The position numbers were made by a program, and so were the translations under genes. Of a stretch of 64,000 bases of DNA, positions 43,850 through 55,655 are shown one piece after another. Every line of letters begins with the position of its first letter. The stretch's first letter is position 1. The stretch is from Symsagittifera roscoffensis (taxonomy: Eukaryota > Xenacoelomorpha > Acoela > Convolutidae): positions 27,141,378-27,205,377 of the forward strand of contig NC_087071.1 in NCBI RefSeq assembly GCF_963678635.1. The letters are read 5' to 3'. The notes beneath the pieces are model-generated. The model had not been told where the DNA came from and searched no databases. It saw only the letters and a program-made list of their open reading frames with translations.

Positions 43850-46800
43850 TTTAACTTGCAATGACCAAGTTATATTGATAGAAGTTCACGCAAAAATTCA
43901 ACAAAACTCACGCTGATCTGCTAAAATGGAACAAAGTTGTTGAATTGGTACAGTTTTAAGTTCTCCAGTCTAGGTTCTAGGTGATAGTGACCAAAATTCA
44001 TTAATTGGTACGTATCTATAAGCTAATAACTATAAGCTAGTGAAAAAGATCACCAAATGGTAAATCAATGATTGCAAAGATCGGGTGACATTCAAATCAA
44101 ATTTTAAATTGTAATAACATTTTTGCAAAGATCAGGTGATTGTGAAAAAAAATACAATTTGGTAAAACATTAATTGCAAATAGGGTGACCTTGAAAAAAA
44201 AGTGTTCAACTAATTGTACTAATCGGTTGAAAAAGAAAAAAAAAGAATCGCTTCAACACTCTTTGCAATGATCAAGTAATAGTGAACGAAATGGACAAAA
44301 TGGCACATCACTTTTTGCAATGATCTGGTGAAGTGAAAAAATCTCACGAACTAGTACATCATTGCTCAGAATGGTCGGTTGATAGCAAAAAAATCACAAA
44401 TTGGTAACATCATTTTTGCAATGAACCACATTCACTAATTAATTCAAAATTCTTCGCAACAATACCTTGAAATTTAAAAAAAACACAAATCAATTCAACA
44501 TTATTTGCAATGATTAATCCCTAGTGATCAAAACTGACCAAATGGTACCTCACTGTGTTTCCGTAATCAGGTGATAGTGAGCTAAACAAATTAAATCAAA
44601 ATTATTCGCTAGAGCACATTGATGTTTGGAAAAAACCACGAAACATTTCAACATCATACGCAACAATCAGAAAACATTGAACAAAATTTACAAAAACTAT
44701 ACGTCACTGTTCGCAATATTGCTGTTATAGTTAAGAGACGACACGAATTGGTCTAACATCAATCGCAAAGATCCTTTGATAAACAAATAATATCACGAGT
44801 TATTACATCAACTTTTCAATGATCAGGTAAAAAGTAAAAATGATTAAACTTGAAACTGGCACCACAATATTTGCATTAATTAGGCAAAAAGACGGAACCT
44901 CGCAAACGGATTCAGTTTTTTCCAATGATCAGATGACAATAAACACATTTCAGAAGTTAATTCAAAATTATTTGCAAAGATCCATTGATAATGAAAAAAA
45001 TAACATGAAAGAAATAAAAATTATTTGCAATCATCAGGTGTTAGTCAATAGAAGTCACAACTTGATACAACATTCTTCGCAATGATTAAGTAATATTGAA
45101 CGAAACAAACAGGAAGGTATGGAATGATCGAAAATGAACTGATTAGGTGACAGTGACAAAAAATCACGAGGAAGTACATCATTGCTCGAAATGGTCAGTT
45201 GATAGTGAAAAAACTGACCCCACTGGTACAATACTTTCCGCAAAGTTCAGGTAATACTGAATTAATTTCACAAACTGTCGAATTTTTAGCAAGAGTACAT
45301 TCATAATGAAAAAACGGGAATTATTCCAAAAATATGAGAAAAGATCAAGTGAAACTGAACAAATTTCACAACTGAGTTCAATTTTTTTGGCAAAAATACC
45401 TTGATAGTGAAAAAAGCACGATTTATTTCAACATAATACGCAAGGAGCAGGTGTTAGTCAACAAAATTGACGAATTGTTACATCACTGTTGGCAAAGTTC
45501 AGGATACAGAAGTGAAGAAAAGTCACGATTTGGTTCAACAAATAAACTCAGAGATCCAGTGAAAAACAACTAACCTCACGAGTTTTTACCGAAAGTTTTC
45601 AACAATCAGGTAAAAAAAAGATTAAAAAATGCAAATCTTTAAGTTTTGCTCTTTGTCAACTGATTATTTGCAATAATCAGTTGACAAAGAGCAAAACTCA
45701 CGAACTGATAAAACATTTTTTACAGTGATCTGGCAATAAGGAACAAAATTTTTAAAGTTAATTTAACATCATTTGCAAAGATCCAAAGATAGTGAAACAA
45801 AAATTCATTAGTATTTGCAATCAGGCATTAGTTAAAATAAATCAGGAATGGGTACAAAAGTTTTGGCAGTGGTCGGGTGATTGTGGCAAAATCTGTCACA
45901 ACGTTTTTCGCAAAGATTAGGAGACAATGGACATATTTCACTAGCCTTGTTCGGAATAATCAGGTGAAAGTGAACAAAACTCACAAAATAGCTCAACATA
46001 TTCGCAAGAATTGCTTGAAAAGGAAAAAATCATGAAGAAATTCAAAATTTTTTGCGCAGATTAAGTGATAATGAACGAAACTCACAAATAGGTACAGCAA
46101 CTTTTAAGTTTTGCTGTAATCAGGCGATTGTTAACAAATTAGACAAATTTGTAAAACATTTTCTTATTAATCTGATGACATCGATATCAGTTCACGAAAT
46201 AGTTGAACACTGTTTGCACTGATCAGCTAAAATCGAGAAACAATTAAAGAATTGATACAAAATTATTTTCAATGATCAAGTGATGGTAAACAAAAAAGAG
46301 GAATTTGTACGCCACTGTTTGCAATGATCAGGTAATAGTGAGCAAACTTGATGACTTGACACGACTTTATTTGCAATAATCGGGTAAAAGTGATTGAAAA
46401 TCACGGATTGGTACAGCAATAATTACAACGAGCATGTCATGAGAAACGAGCTGGAAGAGAATTGGAATAACTTTTTGCGCCTTGATCAGGTAATTACGAA
46501 CGAACTTCAGGGAATAATTTGAAAAATTTCGCAAAGATCTGGTGATAGCGTAATAAATCATGAACAATAATTGCAGTGATCATTTAGAAATTACAATAAT
46601 TCATGAAATCATACACTTTTCTTCGCAATGATAAAGTAAGAGTGATCAAGTTGTTTCAATGAGTACATCACTCCTCGCAAGGATCGGGTGACATACAAAA
46701 CGTTCACAAACTAGTACATGATTGCTCGGAGTGATTATGTGATGGTGAACGAAACACATGAAATGATAAAACAGTTCTTGCAAAGGTGCTTGTGACCAAA

Positions 46801-49030
46801 ATTCACGATTTGGCAAACTTGATTTACAAGGACCAGTGGAGTGAAAAAATCTAAAAATTGTTATAGAAATTTTTGCAGTGATCGCGCGATGGCATGAAAA
46901 ATTAATAAAATGGCATGAAAATTATTTGCTTTACTTTTATTATAGTGAAAAAAAAACACGAATTTAATTCTACTTGATTCCCAAAACTCGAGTGACTACA
47001 AAAAATTGTGATTTGATTCATTTTTCTCCGAAATTATCATGAACTTCTATAACAATATTCACAGGTATCAGATGTTAGTAAATAAAAAACATGAATCGGT
47101 AAAATATTATTTGCATCGATCGGGTGGCAATGAACAAAAGTTCCGAACTGGTAAAAATCATTTTCAATCATTATATGATAGCGAAAAAAATTGGCGAATT
47201 TGAAATTTTATTTTTAGCAAGGAACAAATAATACTGATTGAAAATAGCGAGTTATTACAAAATTATTTGCAACGATGAAGCGAGAAAAACGGAAATTCAC
47301 GAAGTGTAACAAAATGATCAGGCAATAGTGAACGAAAACCACGATATTTTACAAGTTCATTCGCACTAACCAGGTGACATTGAAAAAACTCAGAAATCGC
47401 ATCAATATTATTTTCTATATTTAGGTAATTGTTAACAAATTTTACGATTTGGTACTCAATATTTCGCAACGACTACGCGATGTTGAACAAATTTCTTGAA
47501 CTGCTACAAAATTATTCGTACGGATCAGGAGATAGTGAACAAAATTCACGATTCTGTACAATATTATTAGCATCGATCAAGTGATATTTTATAAAAACAC
47601 GAACTGGTTGACATTATTCCTAAAGTTTAGGTGATACTAAGCAAAATTGTCGAATTTGCACAAAATTATTTGATATGATCCAGTAATACAGACTGAGAAC
47701 GCAAACGGTTACAAAGTTATTTGCAATAATCAGGTGGTTAAGAAGGAAACTCACGAATCATAAAAAAGTTCGCAATGATCAGGCAATACTGAAAAAAAAT
47801 CAAGACCTTGTACAACTTTGTTTGCATTGATCAGATGACATTGAAAGACACTCAAGATAGTAATCATATTTTTTGCTTAAATCATGTACAATCTAACAAA
47901 ATTTACAAACTGGTACTACATTATTTGCAATGATCGGTGATAGTGAAAAAAGTCTCGATTTGATACAAAATTATAGAATATTATTTGCATCGTTCAAGTG
48001 TTATTTTAAAAAATCACGAGCCTGTACACAATATTCCTAAAGTTCAAGTGATACTCGATGTCAGTACATCACTATTCGCAATCTACTGGTGATGCTGATA
48101 CAAAATTTTGAGCTGGTATAACATTTTTTGTGATGATTAGGTGTTAGTGATTGAAAAACCCATTTCGTAGACCATTAATTGCGATGATCAAACGATACGG
48201 AACAAAATTCACAAATCTGACAGAATTGTTTGCATTGATCAGGCGATTGTGAAGAGCAGTCACGAACCTTTACAACATTACTAGCAACGATCAGTTGAGT
48301 TTGAATGATTTGCATGGATTTTAATAAATTTATTCGCATGATCAGGTCATGGTTAACGAAGTTTACGAACTACCTCAAAATTGTTTGCAATGATTAGGTG
48401 ATAGCAAACAAAATCAAATTTAATTCATAATGATCAGCTAATCATCAATGAAATTTTAAACTTTTTTGGTACAGCCTTGGGAGCACAGATTCGATGGCAT
48501 GGTAAAATTTTTACCAAGTAGTTCAGCGCCAATATTAAAAAAATTATAAAGTGACACCACTTTTTTTTGCAAGATCACGTGATAATGAACAACATTTACA
48601 AGATATACAACCTTAGTCGCGATGATAAAGTGATTGCCTACGAAGTTTATCAATTGGTACAATACTTACTGCAATAATATTGACTTTGAACAAATGTCAC
48701 GAAGTTAGTTCCAAAGCATTCGCAATGATCAGCTAAAAGTGAAAGAAATTCACGAATTAATACATCATTATTCGCAATGGTCATATGATAGTGAACGAAA
48801 TTCAGATACTGGTACATTTTTACTGAGCTGAAATCGGATCATTTTTAAGGCTGTCTTTTTTGGACTGATACTTACCCCAAAATTTTTAAGTAGAAAAATA
48901 TGGATCACCAAAACTGCAAAAAGAAAAAAACCTTTGAAAAAGTACTGCTTGAATCTCAAACTCAACCAACGCCCAAAATTAAGATTCTCCACAGTTGAGA
49001 ACAATCAGGCGGCTAGAGAATTCAAAAAAT
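43850..49030. repeat. Intronic minisatellite, unit about 52 bp
   Basis: A degenerate tandem array. The consensus reads roughly TTTGCAATGATCAGGTGATA, then GTGAACAAAATTCACGAA, then TTGGTACAACATTA. Consecutive GCAATGATCA-type words measured from 46321 to 46625 are 52, 52, 52, 54, 42 and 52 bases apart. Length over period suggests about 100 units. Each unit holds the palindrome TGATCA and a small GTGAA/TTCAC inverted pair. The array lies wholly in intron 2 of gene 1. Reading frames across it (44840-45085, 46367-46567, 48456-49004 and others) are repeat artefacts. Confidence 0.9.
45643..45697. repeat. Perfect 26-bp palindrome in the minisatellite
   Basis: GTTTTGCTCTTTGTCAACTG and the following ATTATT (45643-45668) are exactly reverse-complementary to 45672-45697, with a three-base centre TGC. 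The right half reads as normal array sequence and the left half as an inverted unit. Confidence 0.9.
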
Positions 49031-49712
49031 AAACACTTAGCAAAAACGACCGCTGTATTATCCAATCAATTTTATTTATTCCAAGTTCTCTTTTCTTTTT
49101 AATGCATTTGCACCTATTATTAAACGCAGCCGGATGCAGAGAATTTTTTTAGCATAATCATACAAACCTAAATAAACTTTTCTTTATTTCAAAGAAGTGC
49201 CGCTTTGTGAATACCGTAGGAAGAGACGTTTTATGCAAACGCGTAGAACGTTATTGTATAAGACGCCAGGAACACTGTTGTCTTCAAAAAAAATTATTAA
49301 AAAACAATTGAAAAATCTCCAGACAGTTTTTTCTTCAATTTTTCAGCTTTTTAGAAAAACTAAAAACCATATTGTGTGAGCTCGACTTATCTAATTCGAC
49401 CGAACTTTTTTTGCTCAAAATTAGACCCAAATCTAAAAGTTTCGTTTCAATTTTTCTCAACACTTTCACAAATTTATGAAAAATTTGATGTTGTTCAAAA
49501 CACGAATAAAAAACTTATTTATGATAAATCACTCGATTCATTCTGATGATTACTTGATTAGAATAAAAGAAAAAATTAAAACACACCAACAAAAAACTCC
49601 TCATTTTCAAGGATTGGAACAAAATTGTTTCGCATGAACTTTTTGATGAAGACTAGGGTTTTAAAAGAAATAAAACAATTCGTGAAAAACGTTTTCAAAT
49701 GGTATATTTCAG

Positions 49713-49861
49713 CACTCGCTATTGCTACATGGGTAAAGTGATCAAGGCGGTTAGAAGTGGGCGAGCCAAACAGAAAAATGATGAATCCAAATTCTTAGAG
49801 CTAATAGGCAAACTGTACAAACACATCAACTGGTTCTCAATTTCATCCGCATTTGTTAAGG
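49713..49861 (+). CDS. Secreted-family gene 1, exon 3
   Basis: 149 nt: one base, 49 codons, one base. Strong acceptor GTATATTTCAG, donor AAGG/GTGAGT. The peptide starts TRYCYMGKVIKAVRSGRAKQ, continues DESKFLELIGKLYKHINWFS and ends SSAFVK. It is basic and looks helical. Entry phase 2 fits the AG left by exon 2 (making a serine codon). Exit phase 1 leaves a G that joins AG of exon 4 to make glutamate. Only one copy of this exon was found in the window, so its support is splice sites, phase and an open frame. The family is unknown. Confidence 0.55.
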
Positions 49862-50603
49862 GTGAGTTTTGAAAACAGTTTTTAGTTTCATTTTTCAATT
49901 TTTACTTCTGAACTTCAAATTTAAAAAAAAAACTCTTTTTCAAAGTCGTAGTGGTTGAAAACAATTTCTTATCGTGTAAATAAAAAAGACTTGTATATCA
50001 TTGCTTCTGAACAAAGGATCATTTTTCGGTTCCAATACTTCATACAGATGACCTGATTTAAAAAAATTATAGAATTTCACTTTTAATTGACCCTTTTCAA
50101 TGAAGTTTTAGAAAATATAGCTTGAATGCGTTGTGTGAAAAGTAACTGCACTTGGTAAGTATGTTTTGACTCGGAGAAAATTGGTCATTTCTCCAAAATA
50201 ACTGTTAATTCCTTCAGAGTGGACAGTTAATTAAATCTTAACTGCATAAAACGTACGCACTCAACCACAGACAGACACACTATAACATATACACTTAAAG
50301 GCACACAGACACACATACGCACCGACACACACTGACTCACTCATACACGCTCACTCTTCTTTCTTTAATTTCTGGTTAGATTTTCTAAACGTTGACCAAT
50401 TTTTGATATCTTCAAGGCATCATCTTTGCCCAAAAATAATTTGGTGTTATATTTTCGAAGCTGGTTGTTATTTATCAAAACAAACGATATGATTTCCAAA
50501 ATTTGTCGATACACACGTATAACAAAAATTGTATGTTGCATTTTCAGTTTTCATTATGGATAGAGGCTGCGCTATTAAATAATTTGTATTACTTTTTGAT
50601 CTA
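49862..50603 (+). other. Intron 3 of gene 1, first part
   Basis: Starts GTGAGT. At 50255-50355 there is a degenerate CA-rich microsatellite with ACACAC, CAGACAGACACAC and CTCACTCATACACG words. No exon is seen. Confidence 0.5.
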
Positions 50604-51237
50604 TTACAAGGCCAAACTGTGCATTCTGAGCATTGTAAATGGATTCCTCAACATACCAAAATCAGGTTTGTCGCGGAATCCGCAACACTTCTACTTTTCT
50701 TCGATCTTTTTTGCTGTTTTGGATTTCACAAACAAATACTTAAAACATTGTACCGCTCAAAATTGCTCCAAAAACAGGCAAGTTTGCGAAATCCGCAACT
50801 GTTTTTGCCGTATCCAGAACAATTTGTGGAATCCACAAACAAGTATTAGAAATGTGCACAGTTACATTGAGCTGTTGTGGAATATTCCATTGTAAGTGGA
50901 GTCCGCAAATTGTACGTGAAATCCGCAAATTGTAAGTTGAATCCGCAAATGTGAGTGGAATCCGCATTTTATTTGCGGATTCCACTGATAGATTCGGATT
51001 CCACTTACATTTTGCGGAATCCAGAACAACTAGCTAAATTTGCTTGTTGCGGAGTCCGCAACAAAACAATAGTGCTGACAAAATTTACGTTACAGCTATT
51101 TTTACGCAGAATCCACAAAACTTTTGTAAGTGGAATCCGCTTAATTTTTGGAACATGTTTAAAGATTTGTCTCTAGAATCCAGGAACATACAGACCCAAA
51201 ATTGAGCGTCTATCCAGTGCACAGTTTGGCCTCGTAA
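50604..51237. mobile_element. Inverted-repeat transposon M1, longer copy
   Basis: The ends TTACAAGGCCAAACTGTGCA and TGCACAGTTTGGCCTCGTAA are inverted repeats matching at 19 of 20 positions. The inside (50880-51140) is filled with direct and inverted copies of GTGGAATCCGCAAATTGTAA, including a 13-bp hairpin at 50954-50986. A 197-bp deletion copy is at 22605-22801. There is no transposase. Frames inside (50503-50985, both strands) are repeat shadows. No clear target-site duplication is seen. It sits in intron 3 of gene 1. Confidence 0.7.
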
Positions 51238-51593
51238 TGTGCATGATATTTTTATCATATTGTTTTTTTTGTTTCATGATAATTTGATTTTTATGAAGGA
51301 TAAGTTTTGGTAACATGATGATCAACTATGTCTGTATCTGAAGACGCTTGTTCTCAGCTTCCTTCTCTCCACTCTACACATTTTTCATCCCAAAAGAATT
51401 TTCTCATGCCTTTGAGTCTTAAGATTTTCAAGCTTGAAATCAATGAAGGTCAAAAAGTGTTCCACCCAAATTTCGATAGATTATGACTAAGATTAATTAG
51501 TTAGTTCACTTAAACTTCGCTCGGGAAATAGTGATAAAGTCATTTTTAAATTGTTTTAACGCTGAGTCTACCATTGTTTTCATATTTTTTATT

Positions 51594-52172
51594 GGATCAA
51601 TTGAGCAATCTCCCCAAACCCCCCCCCCCCCCCCTGAAAAATGTTGGTAATTGAGACATGTTTATAACCACTTGAAAATAGTTTGAATGACATGAAATCA
51701 TAAACCATATTTACCAACGACTGTGGAAAGCCAAAGTTTACAATATCAAAGCTAAAAAAAATCATTCAAATAGAAAAAAGAATCAATAAATCAGGCATAA
51801 AAAGCGACTTTTTTCTTTCCTAAAATGACAAAAAGCTTTTGCGTACAATATTAAGGTGCCGCGGAGAACCGGTTTTGCTATTCAGATACAAGGCTAGAGC
51901 ACCACCCTGGTAAATCGCTTTCCTCGATGAAGCTATGGTCGCCTATACAAAAATTTGCAAAAAAAATCTTAAATTTCAAGTTTTTTTTTCAAAATTTTTC
52001 TCGATACTCATATAAAAAAAACTTCAGTCGGTCAAATGATTGCATGCTATAAACAAAACATCCATCTACTTCCGTTTGCTGACGTCTTTTTGAAGAGTTT
52101 ATTCGTTTTTGCTGGGGGAGATAGCTCAATTGGTCATTACGGGGGGGGGGGTGGAGATTGCTCAATTGATCC
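51594..52172. mobile_element. Inverted-repeat element with C/G homopolymer ends
   Basis: A perfect 20-bp inverted repeat: GGATCAATTGAGCAATCTCC (51594-51613) against 52153-52172. Just inside lie a run of about 16 Cs (51619-51634) on the left and 11 Gs (52141-52151) on the right, also in inverted order. A third partial copy of the end motif (GGAGATAGCTCAATTGGTC) is at 52116-52134. The element is 579 bp, non-coding and in intron 3 of gene 1. Confidence 0.7.
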
Positions 52173-53234
52173 TTTTTATTAAACTAGAAGCAAACATCAA
52201 TTGCCTATAAATACAGAATAACTTCTAGATAAAAAGCTAGATACTTTGTAAACAAAATTGATGAGTTTCAAAAGTTAATGTACCTTGCAAATCTATAAAT
52301 GCGGTTCAAAAATAAATGCGGTATAATCCTTCTCTTCGATAAAATTTTAATCATAAATTTTTTTCCTGCTAAAAAGCCAATCTCGAAATTGCCTTATTTA
52401 GAAAAAAACATTAAGGGGATTTCATACAATTTCTCAATATCAATGGCTCAAAGTAATCGAAAGTATAATTCAAGTCATGGCGACTGATTCGTATTTGGTT
52501 ATCATTTATGGCCTTGATCTATTTTAACTCCGAACTGACAGACATCCGAGAACTTTCTTTTTTAAGATTTGTCTTATCAGTTTTCTTACTATAGAAAATG
52601 AAGCATTGAACAGAAATGGATTGGAGTAGAAATGAAATTTTATGCTTATGAGTTTTTGCTGGATCGAATAAAACAATTATCTAAACGAGTATTTTCTCTT
52701 TGTTATCTTTTCTCTAAACATTTTTTTATTCTAGCTTCAACTAATTTTGAAACGCGTTTCATTAAAATTTTGATTTCGAAATTTAAATCAGCCCAAACAA
52801 ATTCGATGAGCAAACAAACACCCATAAAAGTAATTTGAATAGCGAGTTCAAATGAAAACCTAATGTTATGCCATGAATCAGCTTTGACTCCTGACCTTTT
52901 CACCTGAAATAAATTTCAGTGTACACATCTTAGCAAAATTTTACCAAAGCTGCGTTGGTAAAAGTTTGTTACGTTTAGCATGCAATGTTTTTTTTTGTAT
53001 AGAATTTTCAATCAGACGAAAAATGTGTAGCCAATATTTTCATACATTTCCTTAGATGAACTTGATTTTTGCACTTTACTTAATCAAATAAGTGGCGTGC
53101 TAATCAAAGCCGCACAGTTGAGAAAAAAAAACCTTGAATTAGCGAGTGAGTCAACTGCATTCTTGCATGGGCTTGCTAATTGCACACATGCTGATATACC
53201 GGTCCCTTTTTATCTATTTTTAGTTTTGTTTCAG
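52173..53234 (+). other. Intron 3 of gene 1, last part
   Basis: AT-rich sequence without a supported exon. It ends in the acceptor TTTTGTTTCAG at 53234. Confidence 0.5.
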
Positions 53235-53368
53235 AGGGTGGAGATTGTTGCTTAGCCCAGTTGAGTGCCTACAAAAGATTTGGTCAGGACCGAGGCATAT
53301 CTCCTGTCAGATACATGGAGGAAGCAACTGAATTTTTTGTTGATAACAAACAACTCAACCTTATAAAG
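53235..53368 (+). CDS. Secreted-family gene 1, exon 4
   Basis: 134 nt: two bases, then 44 codons, with donor AAG/GTAATT at phase 0. The peptide begins GGDCCLAQLSAYKRFGQDRG, continues ISPVRYMEEATEFFVDN and ends KQLNLIK. It is the paralogue of 2464-2597 with the same length, phases and CC pair; the conserved skeleton is CC..QLSAY..FGQ..G.SP..Y.EE. The split first codon takes G from exon 3 and becomes glutamate. The expected terminal exon, of the type at 4666, was not found after it; the gap 47 bases downstream may hide it, or intron 4 may hold it in diverged form. Confidence 0.65.
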
Positions 53369-53415
53369 GTAATTTTCTGAAAAAGAGATGTTTAGTTTGC
53401 TATTTTTCAAGTTTT

Positions 53416-53615
53416 NNNNNNNNNNNNNNNNNNNNNNNNNNNNNNNNNNNNNNNNNNNNNNNNNNNNNNNNNNNNNNNNNNNNNNNNNNNNNNNNNNNNN
53501 NNNNNNNNNNNNNNNNNNNNNNNNNNNNNNNNNNNNNNNNNNNNNNNNNNNNNNNNNNNNNNNNNNNNNNNNNNNNNNNNNNNNNNNNNNNNNNNNNNNN
53601 NNNNNNNNNNNNNNN
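53416..53615. other. Assembly gap of 200 Ns
   Basis: Exactly 200 N characters. The round number suggests that the true size is unknown. The reading frames reported through it are meaningless. Confidence 0.99.
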
Positions 53616-53989
53616 TTGTTTGCTTTCCATTTGTTTTGCGTCTATCTATAAATCTCAATCTCTTCAATCTCTTAGGTAAGACACCTTTTGACTCTGGTAG
53701 ACATAACTAAAACAAAGGTGCTTGACAAACCGTAACTAAACATAGCAACTTAATCAATATTCTATTTCCAATAAAAATTAATGTGATAAGGCAACAAAAA
53801 TTACGATATAGCCTCAATTTAAACTTAATTACTATATAATTTCACTCTTAACCTTTACAATAAAATTTGATGAGAGAACCATGAACATTCCTATTGAATA
53901 TGTTGGAAGTGAATTATCTTTCTCTAACAAAATCATACATTGCAGAAAAAATTGGGCTTGCTCTTGTTCAATAATCATGTCAAGGGGAT

Positions 53990-54760
53990 GGAGAAAGTCA
54001 AAACTAGAAAACAACTGCAAATTGATGCAACACGCAGTTGATACGTTTTTTGCTGCTTAAATTTGTGAAAAAAAATCTTAGAAGTCAACTCAAACAGACT
54101 CTTGGAAGTGTAATGTCACAAACTTACTTTGAACGAAGACAAAACAAGAATGAAAACCTCGAATGAAAACAAGTCTGGATTTACATTCATAGGAAGTGTA
54201 GACACTAAAATCAAGAAATCAAATCGAAATAAACATTTGGGTGTTATCCTTCACAAAATACTATTGATGGAGCCAGAAATAAAAAAAACAGTCTACGAAA
54301 AGGTTAACAACGTTTGAGCTTAACTAAAAACCTCACTGCGAATTTTATACAAGGTTACGTTTCTAAAAGTCTAGTTCTCAGTCAGCTTTTTTTCAATGCA
54401 ACTGTTAATTGGTCGTCAAGAAAATGCGCTATACACCTTAGTTAGACAAGTTAATTCAGCTGTTACTACAGGTTTTTCTAAAACAATTTAAAAAATTTTC
54501 CTGATAAATTTCAGATTAACAAGTTTTCCAAATATAGCATACTGCAAATTCGTAGCATGTACAAAGGAAGATGTTTTCAATTTAACCATGACAAGCAAGA
54601 ACAGAGCCAAACTTTTTCTTATCAAAGCTGCAATTTGTTGATTTCTTGCCTGAAAAGTGAAAGACAACATAATAAGCAATGTTTAGAGTTGTTTGATCAA
54701 GGAGCTGTCAAATTCGAAAACACTTGGAAAACGCAAGATCAAGGCTGTATATAATTAGCT
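53990..54760 (+). pseudogene. Plus-strand LINE reverse transcriptase 3' relic
   Basis: Near 54024 the text QHAVDTFFAA stands for a decayed YADDT..A block. It is followed by SQLKQTLGSVMSQ-type sequence, then from 54129 by KSGFTFIGSVDTKIKKSNRN and KHLGVILHKILLMEPEIKKT. That is the K.LGV.LD..L.....I..T...N block that follows the catalytic site in Jockey/CR1-like LINEs. Further pieces include ALYTLVRQVNSAVTTGFS near 54430 and LFLIKAAIC near 54620. Stops and frameshifts break it. It follows the gap, so its 5' part may be hidden. Confidence 0.55.
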
Positions 54761-55268
54761 CATACTGTCATCGTAATTTTTACCATCTCGAAATCACCTA
54801 ATCCAAAAAAATTACATCGCTAATATCAGCTCAGTTTTGGGTCTGATAAAAATTTTGTTTGATCTTTATTGTACACTTGATAAAATTTGTTTTCTTTGTT
54901 GACCATTGATTCAGTGTTTGTCCCTCTATTTCTTTTTTGTATATGTTTTAAGCCAAAATAGCGTGGTCGCACTTTTCATAGTGTTACAGTCTGCACAGCA
55001 AATGTAACTCTTCTTGAAAACTGATTGTATATTTCTTCTTCGTTAGTCTCGTAACTTTGAGAACAGTTTGCACTTTGTCTACAGATGCACAATTTTGACA
55101 ATAACTTAAATTTAAATAATTACATCAAAATACTTTCCTTTTATAACTAGTGTTTTACTTAATTTTTCTGGGGGAAAATTTTTTTTCATCAGCAAGTTTT
55201 TGAGCTGAGCTACTGAATGTTTGATATGACGTAACAATAGACGGAACCTTTGGAGTAATTTTCAAGAT
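54761..55268. other. Gene-free spacer
   Basis: No gene or clear repeat is recognised. Confidence 0.4.
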
Positions 55269-55655
55269 GGAGGGACCGCATGATAAAAAAGTTTCAACCA
55301 ATCAGAATCGTTTGACATTGCGATCGGCTAATCGGGTTTCGCATATGATCGAAGTCTATATTAACAGAAAAATAATCATAGCGCCACAGCAAAGTTTTGC
55401 TATAGAATTTGTGAGAACAAACATATTTTTTTATGCTTCAAAAAATAGATTTTTAATTTTTTAGCCAAAACCCCACTTTGGAAAATAAATCAAAATCAAT
55501 TTTTAAAGCATAAAAAATCTGTTTGCTCAAAGTTTTTTTAGTGGCCTGCATTTGTTCGTTTTTGATTTTTTGAGTTCGATTTCGATTTTTTTTTGCTTTC
55601 GAATGTTGATTGGCTTACAATAAGTGAAACTTTTTTTTGAATATTCGGTCCCTCC
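55269..55655. mobile_element. MITE-like element with GGAGGGACCG ends
   Basis: The ends GGAGGGACCG (55269-55278) and CGGTCCCTCC (55646-55655) are perfect inverted repeats. Inside them AAAAAAGTTTCA and CCAATCA at the left are mirrored by TGATTGG or TGAAACTTTTTT at the right, so the similarity extends about 40 bp. The plus-strand frame 55267-55464 overlaps the element and is probably chance. No transposase is present. Confidence 0.65.

Noticed and set aside
43850-49030. CRISPR-like array of regular repeats
   Set aside because: Repeats and supposed spacers all belong to one degenerate 52-bp unit, no cas gene is present and the DNA is eukaryotic.
50503-50985. Frames of 130, 76 and 81 codons on both strands
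   Set aside because: They are produced by the inverted GTGGAATCCGCAAA subrepeats of a transposable element.
53388-53667. Frames running through the assembly gap
   Set aside because: They consist mostly of undetermined residues.
55267-55464. 65-codon frame starting MEGPHDKK
   Set aside because: It starts at the terminal inverted repeat of a small element, has no recognisable domain and no second copy to test.
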